Origin: Ascaphus truei
Taxonomy: Eukaryota; Chordata; Amphibia; Anura; Ascaphidae
DNA length: 64,000 bases
Direction of reading: 5' to 3'
Assembly: GCA_036426205.1 (NCBI GenBank)
Contig: CM071569.1
Coordinates: 5,706,876-5,770,875 of the forward strand
Every line of letters begins with the position of its first letter. Within the stretch, counting starts at the first letter, position 1. Below are positions 22,513 to 34,867 of the stretch, one piece after another. A program made the position numbers and the translations under genes. The notes beneath the pieces were generated by a model that made no database searches, was not told the origin of the DNA, and was given only the letters and a program-made list of their open reading frames with translations.

Positions 22513-23100
22513 CAATCTCGTACAACAAAATGAACCAAAGGAAGAAAGAAAATAACGGCTTGAGAGGCCTCTTTAAAACCTGAGCACCTCTGAAATATGC
22601 GACTGAAAAAGGTTCCTCTTTTCTGGGGGATACAGCTGTAGCAGACGTCATTGACCCGGTAACCCAATGGCTGGCGCATTATTTAACAGTAGTGCTATTG
22701 AAAACACTGGTTAAGGAGATAACACACATGTTGTTTAATGCATTATTTTGTGCGTTAACTCCTGTTAACGGGTTAATAACATCTCTTCTTGCCGTGGACA
22801 CTTTTTTTTAAATGGCCTTATTACTGCAGCACAGGACTGAAGGTTTCCAGAGAGAAACCATGGTTGGTTGCCATTTTTTTGGTCCAGTTGGATCAGTACT
22901 ACAAATCATTTTTACAGATGGAGCAGACATTATTGCAGCCATTATAGCACAGTAATGCGTTACCGCAAAGTTTAAAGCGAGATTTATTGCATCTCCATTG
23001 AAACACATAGAACCACCAGTAACAACATTGCACTACTCATGCAACTGACGGTTTTGGGCCAGATTCTGAGGAATTCCATGAACATGTCGGGGAAGATCCT
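22513..23100. other. No gene; weak repeat-like words
   Basis: The words taacgcattattt, gtgcgttaactcctgttaacg and agtaatgcgttaccg suggest another degraded inverted element around 22660-22970, but its arms could not be paired convincingly. Nothing else is recognised. Confidence 0.35.
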
Positions 23101-23263
23101 CAGCATAGTCCATAGACGCTGCAATGGCCCATCAGATTAACACTGTGGAGGCCCTGCATGTGAATGGGACTCACACTGTGTGAATCCTGCGAGTCCCATT
23201 CAAACGCAGGGAACCCCGCTGTGTTAATCCGATGGGCCATTACAGCGTCTATGGACTATGCTG
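23101..23263. mobile_element. Foldback MITE, 43-bp arms
   Basis: Positions 23101-23143 are the reverse complement of 23221-23263 with two mismatches (arms begin cagcatagtccatagacgct). Inside, aatgggactcac and gagtcccatt form a further inverted pair. A partial copy with ggcccatcggattaacac lies at 38850-38930, showing that the element is dispersed. Confidence 0.75.
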
Positions 23264-24225
23264 CAGAGTGTTTGCGAGATGCTTGTGAATTTTCCTCACA
23301 CGCTGGCTCAAAGCCGGCACTTGCGTGTGTCTATTGTATAGAAATTGCATGAGATAACATGTTACCGTGTGATAACAGGTGCAATAGCATCCGACACCTC
23401 TGTATTTTAAGAAGGTTTTGGGTTTGGTAGCAAAGTATAATAGCAGCACAGTTAGGTCATTGGCATTGCGTCCTAAAATCCTTTCATTCAGCATTGACCA
23501 ATTATGCAGTACTGGCACTAAAACCATTCAATAATACAGATTGGATGTTATTATACTACCTGTGTAATGCTTGTGGCAGCAAATAAATATTGAAGACGTG
23601 TTTACTGAAGGGAGAGCAGAGAAAGTTGAGCGCCAGAAATGAAAGTAGCAGCTCAACGCCTGGCAAATCGTCACATGCTACCTGCACTAATGGCGGAACT
23701 CATCCCCATTAAATGCTTGGAGGAACTGGGCGACCATGGGGGTCCCAATTTAATTTTTATTAGGCTTTGCCCAGAATCAGGCCTGCCCCTATCCTTGCCC
23801 CTAGCCTGCCCCTATCCTTGCTCCTATCCTTGTCCCTTTTTTCAGTGCCCTAATGATGTTCAGGGAACAGCATGCTATAATTGCTCTAGTCAATGGTCTA
23901 CCTCTTTTGTTCCTGATATTTGGGGACTTGTTAGAGCCATTTGATCACTACGTATCCTATCCCGTAAGAGTCACTGAGTGCTTTGACATTTTCACCCCAT
24001 CCTCTGACTTGTTTTGTGTAGGCTGGTGTGGAGTTTGGTCCACATCTATGAGATGTAACTATCAATGTCCGTAAGCCTCTCCAATACTTCCTCCTGTGAA
24101 GAAACGTTGATTATTTCAATTGTTTTCTTTGCAATGTAATTTTGAATAACTCCTAGTGTACACATTAGCATTTAAAACATGCAAGGCCTGACTTTAATGA
24201 ATAGTTTTATTGTTTTGTGCTGCAG

Positions 24226-24347
24226 AGACGGAGTGTAGTATAGATTCTCGGAGTGACGACTGTTGTGAAATTGGCTTGTTCAGCTCCCAGTGGGGCGCTG
24301 GGACAGATGTTTCAAGGCTGACACTGATCTCCACGGAACGATTGTGA
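24226..24347 (+). CDS. Weak candidate terminal coding exon
   Basis: The acceptor-like sequence tttattgttttgtgctgcag ends at 24225. One frame then stays open for 39 codons and ends in TGA at 24345-24347. The peptide begins TECSIDSRSDDCCEIG and ends in a Ser/Thr-rich stretch. I do not recognise it. In copy B of the duplication the corresponding stretch (from about 28058) has one-base losses that break the frame, as expected if copy B is error-rich. It could easily be chance. Confidence 0.2.
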
Positions 24348-25499
24348 CATATTTATTGTTCATGCTCCTTCAGCTCCGGGAGTTTATCGTGCGAAAATCA
24401 TAGTTGGGAGATTGCATTAGAATTCCCTTCTCTGTCGGATAAAGAAGACTTCAGGGACCAAAAAAAAAAGGAAGAAGATTGTTAAAGAAAAAAACTGTCT
24501 CCCAAACTGTGTATGTTTGTTATTTAACACCTTTTCGATGCCAATAGGCCCTACGATGCATTTGTCTAGCAGTGAATGGGTTAATATTACGTAAACCTGG
24601 CATTTTTTTACTTTTTAACATTTTAGTATATAAAAATGCGTGCACATAAATGACAGTGGCCCTTTAAATGGCTTGACTTGGGGTCTTCTAAGGGGATTCC
24701 TCCAGCATTAACTGAACCTCCCAATGCCTCAAAACCACCCAATTCCCATAAACCAAATGAAGATTCACAACCAGAATATGGGGAGGAAAGGCCACCGCTT
24801 CTTTTATCATCTACACATGCAAAACACATAACGTAGAATCTAACTGAGCCAGGGTTAGGCTTCCTATAAAAAGCAAATACAATGTACCTGCAATCTCCTT
24901 ACTGCCCATATAAACCGAACATTGGGATCATCTATGGTTTTATGACTGGAAGGGTTTCTCCAGACCATGAAATGCCACTTTAATGGTACGTTATGTCATA
25001 GGATCTAATTAACTAATAACAGAGGCATATATACCTGTATGATACATCTTGGTGATTGATGTGAAGCTAAAAATAAATAAGACAAGTATAAGCGTTTGTA
25101 AATTGATTGTGAAAGATGTTTTGGGAATGTAAACTGGGACCGTGGGTTGGTTTAGTTCTCTTTTGCAGGTATGTCCACATGTTAAGTAATTTTGTCCTCT
25201 CTGTTTTGGTCTTGCGACCAGGAGCTGGAATTCGTAAGTTTGATTATGTTATTATTGGCCTTTGAGAAAAAAGTGTGCGCAATACCTGCCCTTTCTCATC
25301 CCTCTGCGCCCCCACTGCAACTGAAAGCTTGTAAACAGCAATCTCCACTAAACGCCGGCACAAATTGAAGTCCTATAATATTAGAAGCTTTGCCCCTGAG
25401 CAGCTCCTCTCTTTAAAAATAGAAGACACTTTTATATTGTTAAAATAGGCTCTGGAGAGACATCCCTTTTGACCTCCAAGACCAGTGGCTTTCAACCTT

Positions 25500-25830
25500 T
25501 TTTGGTTGAAAGCCAACCCCTTCTTAAGGAACCCCAACCCTCTCTAATCGTGCATCCTTGATCAGATGCATTGTAAGGAACCCCAACCCTCTCTAATAGC
25601 GTGTCTGAGATTAGATCCATTGTAAGGAACCCCAACTCTCTCTAATAGCGCTTCTGAGAACATATGCATTGTAAGGAACCCCAACCCTCTCTAACAGTGC
25701 ATCTGAGATCAGATGCATTGTAAAGGACCCCAACCCGCTCTAATAGCGTGTCTGAGATCAGATGCATTATAAGGGACCCCAACCCTCTCTAATATTGCCT
25801 CTCAGCTCAGATGCATTGTAAGGAACCTCA
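25500..25830. repeat. About 47-bp minisatellite inside duplication copy A
   Basis: About seven units of ggaaccccaaccctctctaa, tagcgtgtctgagatcag and atgcattgtaa: the same monomer as at 17697-18083 but in reverse complement. It is introduced by a perfect 11-bp hairpin, ggctttcaacc and ggttgaaagcc, around 25488-25515. The array abuts an L2 fragment at 25831. Confidence 0.85.
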
Positions 25831-26228
25831 ATGTTCTTTCCCCCTTCCACTGCCACCGCTACACCAACACTCTCCCTCACTGTTGATAACACCACAATCT
25901 CCTCAACACATCAAGCCCGCTATCTAGGGGTCATCTTTGATTCTGATCTTTCCTTCATTCCTCACATTCAGTCCTTCATGAGGTCCTGCCGTCTCCACCT
26001 CCGAAATATCGCCAAATATCGCCCTTTTCTAAATCGTGATGCAACTAAAATTCTAATCCACTCACTCATCATGTCCCACCTCGACTACTGCAACCTTCTC
26101 TTAGTTGGCATTCCCCTTGTCCACCTCTCCCAACTCCAATCCATACAAAGTGCTGCTGCCAGACTCATCTACCTCACTCACTGCTCCACTTCTACTTCTC
26201 CACTACTCAAATCGCTACACTGGCATTC
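25831..26228 (+). pseudogene. L2 ORF2 fragment (RT C-terminal region), copy A
   Basis: The frame encodes ARYLGVIFDSDLSFIPHIQ, then a helical CRLHLRNIAKYRPFL region and [13 protein letters not shown]. These match, in order, [14 protein letters not shown] and [13 protein letters not shown] of the L2 at 14690-14900 at roughly half identity. It therefore belongs to a different L2 subfamily. It lacks the catalytic RT blocks at its 5' end and breaks off after LLKSLHWH, where an unrelated repeat (about 26230-26400) begins. The frame runs on 65 codons into that repeat by chance. Confidence 0.8.
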
Positions 26229-26404
26229 GCCGGCCTCCGCGCTTGTGCTGGTTGCCACGGACGACCAAACTGTTGGTGAGGTAATTGTTGTGCGCGGCCC
26301 GACGGCCTCATCTGCCAGCACTGGCGTCACTTCCATAACCTACTTCTGGCTCCTGGAAAACGGATTTGGTGCCTGCAAAGAAGTTTCACTTCAAAAACAT
26401 CCTC

Positions 26405-26575
26405 TGGAGGATATACTGTATATATAAAAGGTACTGTATATATAAAATATACTGTATATATATAAAAAGGTATATATAAAATATATAAAATATACTGTAC
26501 AGTATATATTAAAAGGAAATCTATAAAATATACTGTATATATAAAGAGGTATATATAAAATATACTGTATATATG
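26405..26575. repeat. AT-rich tandem repeat, copy A
   Basis: Units built from tatactgtatatataaaagg and tatataaaatatactgta recur about eight times. The corresponding array in copy B (30220-31090) is about five times longer. Confidence 0.85.
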
Positions 26576-27240
26576 TAGCCTTGTTCCACCCCCCGCCCCT
26601 CCCCCTCAGTGAGATAGGGGTGGGTATGCCATTATCTGCTGCTCTAGGTGCTGGTGCAAACCTGTATGTAACAGGAGGGCTGAGCGCTCTGTGGTGGTGT
26701 GGGGAGAACAGGACAGGAGGGACAGGTTACCTGCGTATCAGTTGGTGCAGCGCCTCCAGCCAGCAGGGATCCTCTGGGGATGTTCAGGGGATGGCCCCTA
26801 CTAACGTTCCTCCATACACAGAGACAGTAATAGACAGTCTGGTCTTTTCTGGGTGGTTTTATTTCAGCAACATCTTAACAGCTACACAAGATATAGAACG
26901 TGCTTTCTTCATAGCTGTACTTCACGTCACATGATTCTCCTGGTCAGACCCCTGACTCAGGCTTAATTCTCTCCCCTCCCATCCCTTCGTGGGTGGAAGG
27001 GAGAGGCTCCCTTTTCTTCCTCCTTCTACTCCATTACTGGGACTGACAGATCAGAACAGACTGAATTTGGGAGGATGTCAGAATTTATCATCTTAGGGGA
27101 GTGTCTCTAACTCTGACTCATAGCAAGCCAGAGCTGGATACTGATAGGCCCACACGCAGACAGGGTGTGTTCCAACCAGTATCCACCCCTCAGATTGACA
27201 TCCTCAGAAGTTGCTAGGCCCGCCCTTGAATACTGATACA
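26576..27240. repeat. LTR-like interspersed repeat, copy A
   Basis: It starts gtagccttgttccacc and contains aacaggagggctgagcg and gcagcgcctccagccagcag, followed by a region rich in short pyrimidine words. Similar word order occurs at 58708-59370 (aacaggagggctgagtcg, gcagcgcctccatctg, cctgtcactcaag), and parts near 42541-43695 and 55625. The length and single-copy layout would fit a solo LTR, but TG...CA ends and a target duplication were not established. Confidence 0.4.
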
Positions 27241-29334
27241 TCATTCTAGGCTGTAATACACACACAGGCCTAAGGAAGGAATTAACCTTTCCACTTTGTT
27301 TTCCTTGGCATTGCGTCCTAAAACCTTTCATTCAGCATTGACCAATTATGCAGTACATGGCACTAAAACCATTCAATAATACAGATTGGATGTTATTATA
27401 CTACTGTGTAATGCTTGTGGCAGCAAATAAATATTGAAGACGTGTTTACTGAAGGAGAGCAGAGAAGTTGAGCGCCAGAAATGAAAGTAGCAGCTCAACC
27501 GCTGGCAAATCGTCACATGCTACCGCACTAATGGCGGAACTCATCCCCATTAAATGCTTGGAGGAACTGGGCGACCATGGGGGTCCAATTTAATTTTTAT
27601 TAGGCTTTGCCCAGAACAGGCCTGCCCCTATCTTGCCCTAGCCCGCCCTATCCTTGCTCCTATCCTGTCCCTTTTTTCAGTGCCCTAATGATGTTCAGGG
27701 AAACAGCATGCTATAATTGCTCTAGTCAATGGGCTACCTCTTTTGTTCCTGATATTTGGGGACTGTTAGAGCCATTTGATCATACGTATCCTATCCCGTA
27801 AGAGTCACTGAGTGCTTTGACATTTTCACCCATCCTCTGACTTGTTTTGTGTAGGCTGGTGTGGAGTTTGGTCCACATCTATGAGATGTAACTATCAATG
27901 TCCGTAAGCCTCTCCAATACTTCCTCCTGTGAAGAAACGTTGCTGATATTTCAATTGTTTTCTTTGCAATGTAATTTTGAATAACTCCTAGTGTACACAT
28001 TAGTTTAAAACATGCAAGGCCTGACTTTAATGAATAGTTTATTGTTTTGTGCTGCAGAGACGGAGTGTAGTATAGATTCTCGGAGTGACGACTGTGTGAA
28101 ATTGGTTGTTCAGCTCCAGTGGGGCGCGGGACAGATGTTTCAAGGCTGACACTGATCTCCAAGGAACGATTGTGACATATTTATTGTCATGCTCCTTCAG
28201 CTCAGGGAGAGTATCGTGCGGAAAATCATAGTTGGGGGATTGCATTAGAATTCCCTTCTCTGTCGGATAAAGAAGACTTCAGGGACAAAAAAAAAAAAAG
28301 GAAGAAGATGTTGTTAAAGAAAAAAACTCGTCTCCCAAACTGTGTATGTTTGTTATTTAACACCTTTTCGAGTGCCAATAGGCCCTACGATGCATTTGTC
28401 TAGCAGTGAATGGGTTAATATTACGTAAACCTGGCATTTTTTTACTTTTAACATTTTAGTATATAAAAATGCGTGCACATAAATGACAGTGGCCCTTTAA
28501 ATGGCTTGACTTGGGGTCTTCTTAAGGGGATTCCTCCAGCATTAACTGAACCTCCCAAGCCTCAAAACCACCCAATTCCATAAACCAAATGAAGATTCAC
28601 AACCAGAATATGGGGAGGAAAGGCCACCGCTTCTTTATCATCTTACAATGCAAAACACATAACGTAGAATTAACTGAGCCAGGGTTTAGGCTTCCTATAA
28701 AAAGCAAATACAATGTACCTGCAATCTCCTTACTGCCCATATAACACGAACATTGGGATATCATCTATGGTTTATGACTGGAAGGGTTTCTCCAGACCAT
28801 GAAATGCCACTTAATGGTACGTTATGTCATAGGATCTAATTAACTAATAACAGAGGATATATACCTGTATGATACATCTTGGTGATTGATGTGAAGCTAA
28901 AAATAAATAAGACAAGTATAAGCGTTTGTAAATTGATTGTGAAAGATGTTTTGGGAATGTAAAACTGGGGACTGGGTTGGTTAGTTCTCTTTTGCAGGTA
29001 TGTCCACATGTTAAGTAATTTTGTCCTCTCTGTTTTGGTCTTGGACCAGGAGCTGGAATTCGTAAGTTTGATTATGTATTATTGGCCTTTGAGAAAAAAA
29101 GTGTGCGCAATACCTGCCCTTTCTCATCCTCTGCCGCCCCCACTGCAAAGAAAGCTTGTAAACAGCAATCTCCACTAAACGCCGGCACAAATTGAAGTCC
29201 TATAATTAGAAGCTTTTGCCCTGAGCAGCTCCTCTCTTTAAAAATAGAAGAACTTTTATATTGTTAAATAGGCTCTGGAGAGACATCCCTTTGACCTCAA
29301 GACCAGTGGCTTTCAACCTTTTTGGTTGAAAGCC

Positions 29335-29640
29335 AACCCCTTCTTAAGGAACCCCAACCCTCTCTAATCGTGCATCCTGATCAGATGCATTGTAGGAACC
29401 CCAACCCTCTCTAAATGCGTGTTGAGATTAGATCCATTGTAAGGGAACCCCAACTCTCTCTAATAGCGCTTCTGAGAACATATGCATTGTAAGGAACCCC
29501 AACCCTCTTAACAGTGCATCTGAGATCAGATGCATTGTAAAGGACCCCAACCCGCTCTAATAGCGGTGTCTGAGATCAGATGCATTATAAGGGACCCCAA
29601 CCCTCTCTAATATTGGCTCAGCTCGATGCATTGTAAGGAA
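29335..29640. repeat. About 47-bp minisatellite, copy B
   Basis: The counterpart of 25500-25830 with the same units in the same order but with one-base losses in several monomers. Confidence 0.8.
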
Positions 29641-30045
29641 CCTCAATGTTCTTTCCCCCTTCCACTGCCACCGCACACCAACACTCTCCCCACTGTTGAT
29701 AACACCACAATCTCCTCAACACAATCAAGCCCGCTATCTAGGGGTCATCATTTGATTCTGATCTTCTCTTCATTCCTCACATTCAGCCTTCATGAGGTCC
29801 TGCCGTCTCCACCTCCGAAATATCGCCAAATATCGCCCTTTTCTAAATCGTGATGCAACTAAAATTCTAATCCACTCACTCATCATGTCCACCTCGACTA
29901 CTGCAACCTTCTCTTAGTTGGCATTCCCTTGTCCACCCTCTCCAAACCAATCCATCACAAAGTGCTGCTGCCAGACTCATCTACCTCACTCACTGCTCCA
30001 CTTCTACTTCACACTACTCAAATCGCTACACTGGCATTCGCCGGC
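29641..30045 (+). pseudogene. L2 ORF2 fragment, copy B, frame broken
   Basis: The counterpart of the L2 fragment at 25831-26228. The same codons can be followed, but the reading frame shifts several times because of single-base indels, for example near 29730, 29760 and 29925-29950. It carries no independent information about L2 diversity. Confidence 0.75.
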
Positions 30046-30219
30046 TCCGCGCTTGTGCTGGTTGCCACGGACGACCAAACTGTTGGTGAGGTAATTGTTG
30101 GCGCGGCCCGACGGCCTCATCTGCCAGCACTGGCGTCACTTCCATAACCTACTTCTGGCTCTGGAAACGGATTTGGTGCCTGCAAAGAAGTTTTCACTTC
30201 AAAAACATCCTCTGGAGGA

Positions 30220-31090
30220 TATATGTATATATAAAAGGTACGTATATATAAATATACTGTATATATATAAAAAGGTATATATAAAATATACTGATTATAT
30301 ATAAAAAGGTATATTAAAAAAAATATACTGTGTATATAAAGAGGATATATAAAAATACTGTTATATATAAATAGGGATATATAAATATACTGATATATAT
30401 AAAAAGGTATATATAAAATATACTGTGTATATAAAATATACTGTATATATAAAAAGGAAATCTATAAAATATACTGTATATATAAAATATATTGTACAGT
30501 ATATATAAAGAGGTATATATAAAATATACTGTGTATATAAAGAGGTATATATAAAATATACTATATATATATAAAAAGTTATATATAAAATATACTGTAT
30601 ATATATACTGTATATATATACATATACAAAATAATACTGGATATATAGTATAGATATATGTATATTATACTATATATATATAATATATATATATATATTA
30701 ATGGTTGACAATCACCAAAAAATCTACTCGCCACACAAAAAAATCTACTCGCCAACCTAGTACCAAACGTGTGCTGTTGGGCCAATATTAATCGCACGGG
30801 GGTTAAATCCACTCGCCGGGCGTTTAGTTTGCGAAGCACAAGTATAGGGTCGAATCATGCGTATATATATATATGAATATATATAAATAAAAATTATATA
30901 TATATAATATATAATATATATATATATATATAATATATATATAATATATATAGATATATATATATATATTATATAGTTAGATATAAAATATACTGTGTAT
31001 ATAAAATATACTGTACAGTATATATTAAAAGGAAATCTATAAAATATACTGTATATATAAGAGGTATATATAAAATATACTGTATATAGT
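30220..31090. repeat. Expanded AT-rich array, copy B
   Basis: Many copies of tatataaaatatactgtata-type units with irregular losses. At 30715-30855 the array is interrupted by non-AT sequence in which aaaaaatctactcgcc occurs twice. From 30860 to 30980 the sequence is almost pure TA. Its true length is unreliable. Confidence 0.8.
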
Positions 31091-31740
31091 AGCCTTGTTC
31101 CACCCCCCCCCCCCCTCCCTCAGTGAGATGGGGTGGGTATGCCATTATCTGCTGCTCTAGGTGCTGTGCAAACCTGTATGAACAGGAGGGGCTGGCGCTT
31201 GTGGTGGGGTGGGGGAGAACAGGACAGGAGGGACAGGTTACTGCGTATCAGTTGGTTTGCAGCGCCTCCAGCCAGCAGGGATCCTCGGGGATGTTCAGGG
31301 GATGGCCCCTACTACGTTCCTCCATACACAGAGACAGTAATAGACAGTCTGGTCTTTTGGGTGGTTTTATTTCAGCAACAATTATTAACAGCTACACAAG
31401 ATATAGAACGTGCTTTCTTCATAGCTGTACTTCACGTCACATGATTCTCTGGTCAGACCCCTGACTCAGGCTTAATTCTCTCCCCTCCCATCCCTTCGTG
31501 GGTGGAAGGGAGAGGCTCCCTTTTCTTCCTCTTTACTCCATTACTGGGACTGACAGATCAGAACAGAATGAATTTGGGAGGATGTCAGAATTTATCATCG
31601 GGGAGTGTCTCTAATCTGACTCATAGCAAGCCAGAGCTGGATACTGATAGGCCCACACGCAGACAGGGTGTGTTCCAAACAGTATCCACCCTCAGATTGA
31701 CATCCTCAGAAGTTGCTAGGCCCGCCCTTGAATACTGATA
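31091..31740. repeat. LTR-like interspersed repeat, copy B
   Basis: The counterpart of 26576-27240 with scattered one-base differences and a longer C-run near 31104. See the copy A entry for the relation to 58708-59370. Confidence 0.4.
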
Positions 31741-31859
31741 CATCATTCTAGGCTGTAATACACACACAGGCCTAAGGAAGGAATTAACCTTTCCACTGCC
31801 TGCCTAACAGGACTGGACAGAGGAAAGGCCCAGAAAAAGAAGGAGCTGTCGGAAGGCAG

Positions 31860-32095
31860 GCTATTATATATATAAGAGATAGAATAGATATATATGATAA
31901 TAATAGATATATAGATTTAGATATAGATATATATATATATATATATATTAATATATATATAGATATAAAAAAGTATCGGTAAATATAAAATATAATCNNN
32001 NNNNNNNNNNNNNNNNNNNNNNNNNNNNNNNNNNNNNNNNATATATTGTACAGTATATATAAACAGGTATATATAAAATATACTGTATATTTTTT
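31860..32095. repeat. AT-rich array flanking an assembly gap
   Basis: TA and TAGA tracts on both sides of a run of 43 Ns (31998-32040). The right side resumes with the same tatataaaatatactgtat unit as the arrays at 26405 and 30220, so the gap lies inside one AT-rich array. Confidence 0.9.
31998..32040. other. Assembly gap (43 N)
   Basis: Unknown bases. The size is not a round number, so it was probably estimated during gap filling. Confidence 0.99.
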
Positions 32096-32099
32096 TTTA

Positions 32100-33800
32100 C
32101 AAATATTTACGCTAGTGTTTGGTTCTTCTTTTGTTACCAAGATTTAACCAGTGCAATCTATTAGATTCCCTGACTCGCTATTGTCAGAAGTCGGGATTGC
32201 AACTTTAAATGTAAAAGTTAAAATGTTCTGGCCTTTGTAAAAAAACAAAACAAAAAACAAAACAAAGAAAAATAGCTTCTTTGTAGAATATTGCGATACT
32301 TCTTTTAACCAACATAAAAGATGTAAAACACCTATCTGAATTATTTATGTTACTACTTAAGTATTTAAAACACTTGAGTCAGTTCTTTTGATGTGACCTG
32401 AATAGAGTGGGGAAGAAATAGCTCATTGGTAATAGCTGTGTAGCACTGTTATTGAGACAAGTAAAGGCTTTCCTTGAACACATGTAAGGTCCTTGTGACC
32501 GCAGGAAAGGTCACTTCATGTCCTCATGCTTCAGCTACAAGCACTTATCAAAATACCTTCAAAACTTATAGTGTCGTGCCAAACAGAAAAACACCCTAAA
32601 GTTTGGGTCTGAGCTGTTTGAACCACATCTAATGAAGATTAATGCTGCTACTAAAGAAGCAGAAGTGTGAGCGTGCTCGAAGATAAATTCCATGTTATTT
32701 AAAAGGAAAGGGAATCTGCAAATACATAGTAAACATGTGATGCTCTGGGTTTTTAATTATGAAGGTAATTGCTCCCCTGGGAACAAATACAAAGGATTTG
32801 ATTGTTGGCTCATCAGGACATAGGGTTCATGTTAATTTGCACATGTTATATAAATTGCTCCATACCTTCTACAAACAAAGACCTATATTCATGTGAATCC
32901 ATTCTCTACAGCTAAGAAATGAAAATAAATGTCCACCTCCAAATACCAAAATCAGTGAGATGTAGGATTGCTGGACATACAAAACTGCATTGTCATAGAT
33001 TCTCCATTGACTTCCACCATTGAGACTCTGCTGACGGCTGTGAGAACATTGGTGCTAAAGATCAGTGAGACTCAAACCCAAACCAGTGAGACTCAATCAA
33101 TGAGAGTTGATAGGTCTGTGACTTATGATCTCATGTAGTACAACATGTGTTGGTCAATTAAAAGGTATTATTATTATTATTACCTCAACTTGCACAGAGT
33201 CTGAGCAACATACTGTAAGTGAATTATTCAGCTAATTATGCAGAAATAACTTTTCAACAGACTGTGTCAGCCTTTTATTTCATTACACTGGCGGAAAACA
33301 TTATGTTACAAGCGTTTGGGATCTCCTTTATTTCTGGACACAGGGCAGTCGGTACATAAGGTTTTTTGCCAGTGTTCATTTTGGCAGCTGAGAGAGCTGG
33401 GCATTCCCTGAGCGCTCACTTTTATATTGTGTAATGTATTTCAGTCTGCTCCTGCGCACGAGGGGTTACAGCTTCAGCGCCAGCTGTCTAAGTCTAACTT
33501 TTATTAGGGAAGTTAGGAACCTCTGTGATTATTCATGCGTTGTCTTCTTCCCCACAGTCAGCACTGTGCAGCCTACAGAAGTCCGTTATGTAGAGAGCTG
33601 ATTGGATGACCTGCCGCGCCCCTTCTTATTCCTCCCCCTTTCAATCTTCCATCTACCAAACTCAATCTAAACATGGAAAATGCAGAGCTGCTCCAAATTG
33701 AGGATATTTTGCTGTACCATCGAACTTGAGATGGGATATTCCCTGCGGGTTCCCCTAATGTTGTACGTCACCGTACAAGAATACTGACAGCACTACTGAG
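32100..33800. other. No recognisable feature
   Basis: Unique-looking AT-rich DNA with a small (ATT)n tract near 33168-33182. No repeat family or gene was recognised. Confidence 0.5.
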
Positions 33801-33805
33801 ATTTA

Positions 33806-34134
33806 TAAGGCCGCGTTTATAGTGGGCGCCACGCACGCCTGTCGCTCGAGCGATTTCTGCTCTTTGGGTTTGTCCGATGGGGAGGTGTGGCAGAGGCGTG
33901 GCCATGACATCACGTGTGTGGTTCGCACTCGTCGCTGAACAGCGCACGTGACCCGGCCTTGACGCGGCTATCGCGTGAAAATACATCATTATTTGCCTTT
34001 TTCAAAAATCTGCCACCGCGTGGTCGCTCTTGATCGCTCGCGTGGTCGCGCGCTCTATGGGCGGCCTCATAGGGAAGAAGTCTGTTTTTCTCGCTGTGTG
34101 TGTGCCATCGCGAGCACTATAATTTTCAGCCTTA
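33806..34134. mobile_element. Harbinger-like MITE, first of two abutting copies
   Basis: The left end taaggccgcgtttatagtg and the right end cactataattttcagcctta are imperfect inverted repeats. The interior is CpG-rich with gcgtggtcgcgcgc-type words. It directly abuts the second element at 34133. The 3-bp TAA/TTA flanks are suggestive of PIF/Harbinger but not identical. Confidence 0.5.
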
Positions 34135-34135
34135 G

Positions 34136-34280
34136 GCCACGTCCATGGTGGAACGTGCTAGCTTCCGCGCTCCTCCATGACATGGCGTTGTGCTTGAAAT
34201 ACAAACTGCATTGGCGTCATAGTGTTTGTTTCGGTGCGAGCTATGTAACTCGCGCCGTATCCTGCACTATGGACGCGGCC
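34136..34280. mobile_element. Harbinger-like MITE, second copy
   Basis: It begins ggccacgtccatggtgg and ends cactatggacgcggcc, flanked on both sides by TTA, the usual 3-bp target duplication of PIF/Harbinger elements. It is about 145 bp and non-coding. The termini resemble those of the neighbour on the left, and more distantly those of the element at 63768-63960 (cttatagtcc). Confidence 0.6.
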
Positions 34281-34283
34281 TTA

Positions 34284-34865
34284 GAACCGCAGTCCACCTC
34301 ACACTTTCTGGGATCCATCCTTTTATAGAAGAGCCGTGTTTGTGTGTTGGGATCTACTGAATATATCTAGTGAGGTAAAGAGGCACTAGAAAAATCACAA
34401 TATTTATGAACATTTACAAGTAAGTGCTATTTACTATAATACTGTATCTCCCATCAGTATTAAAAAGTGCAATTCCCTCTCCTGGTTTTCCCGAACTATT
34501 TGAAGGGCAATTCCCTTCACTTTCCCACAGGTCTTTCCTAAGCATCCTTGGTCAACAATACAGGAAAGTGATGAGGAGGTTAACATATAATTCCTCCAGG
34601 ATTCCTGTTAATACACCTCTTTATCAAATACCCCTCTGAATTGTATCCACAGTGTCTGAGGATGTCCAACTGGCTGCGTGCAGACCTAAAGAACAGAGCA
34701 GTACCAGTACTTACTGAGAGATGTCTGCATGGCTCTCCATGGCTAGATGGGGAAAATGTACAGCCCCACTGATCTGCATGAGAATAGCAATGACATGGAA
34801 ACATTCTCTATTTGACACGCCATATAAAATCCTAACCCTGCTTATCTCCACGGCATATACCATAG
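34284..34865. other. No recognisable feature
   Basis: Mixed sequence between MITEs; no gene supported. Confidence 0.45.
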
Positions 34866-34867
34866 AT

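Larger units (their letters stand above)
23460..27297 (+). repeat. 3.8-kb direct duplication, copy A (clean)
   Basis: This block repeats in direct order at 27305-31797, separated by seven bases. It starts with ttggcattgcgtcc and ends with aattaacctttccact in both copies. Copy A has the intact version of each feature, for example an L2 frame that stays open across 25831-26228. Copy B shows mainly one-base deletions and insertions relative to it. Inside are a candidate exon, a minisatellite, an L2 fragment, an AT-rich array and an LTR-like repeat, listed separately. Confidence 0.9.
27305..31797 (+). repeat. 4.5-kb direct duplication, copy B (error-rich)
   Basis: It repeats copy A (23460-27297) with frequent single-base indels, mostly losses inside short runs (for example ggccgc for gtgccgc-type differences and cctatcttgcc for cctatccttgcc). 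Its AT-rich array is expanded, and about 140 bp of non-AT sequence (30715-30855) is embedded in it. Copy B runs on to 31797 and is followed about 200 bp later by a 43-N gap. The indel spectrum fits unpolished long-read sequence better than divergence over time. Confidence 0.9.

Noticed and set aside
25222..25233. 12-nt microexon between an acceptor-like tract and gtaagt
   Set aside because: Both sites are good matches, but a 12-base exon without neighbouring exons or conservation cannot be supported.
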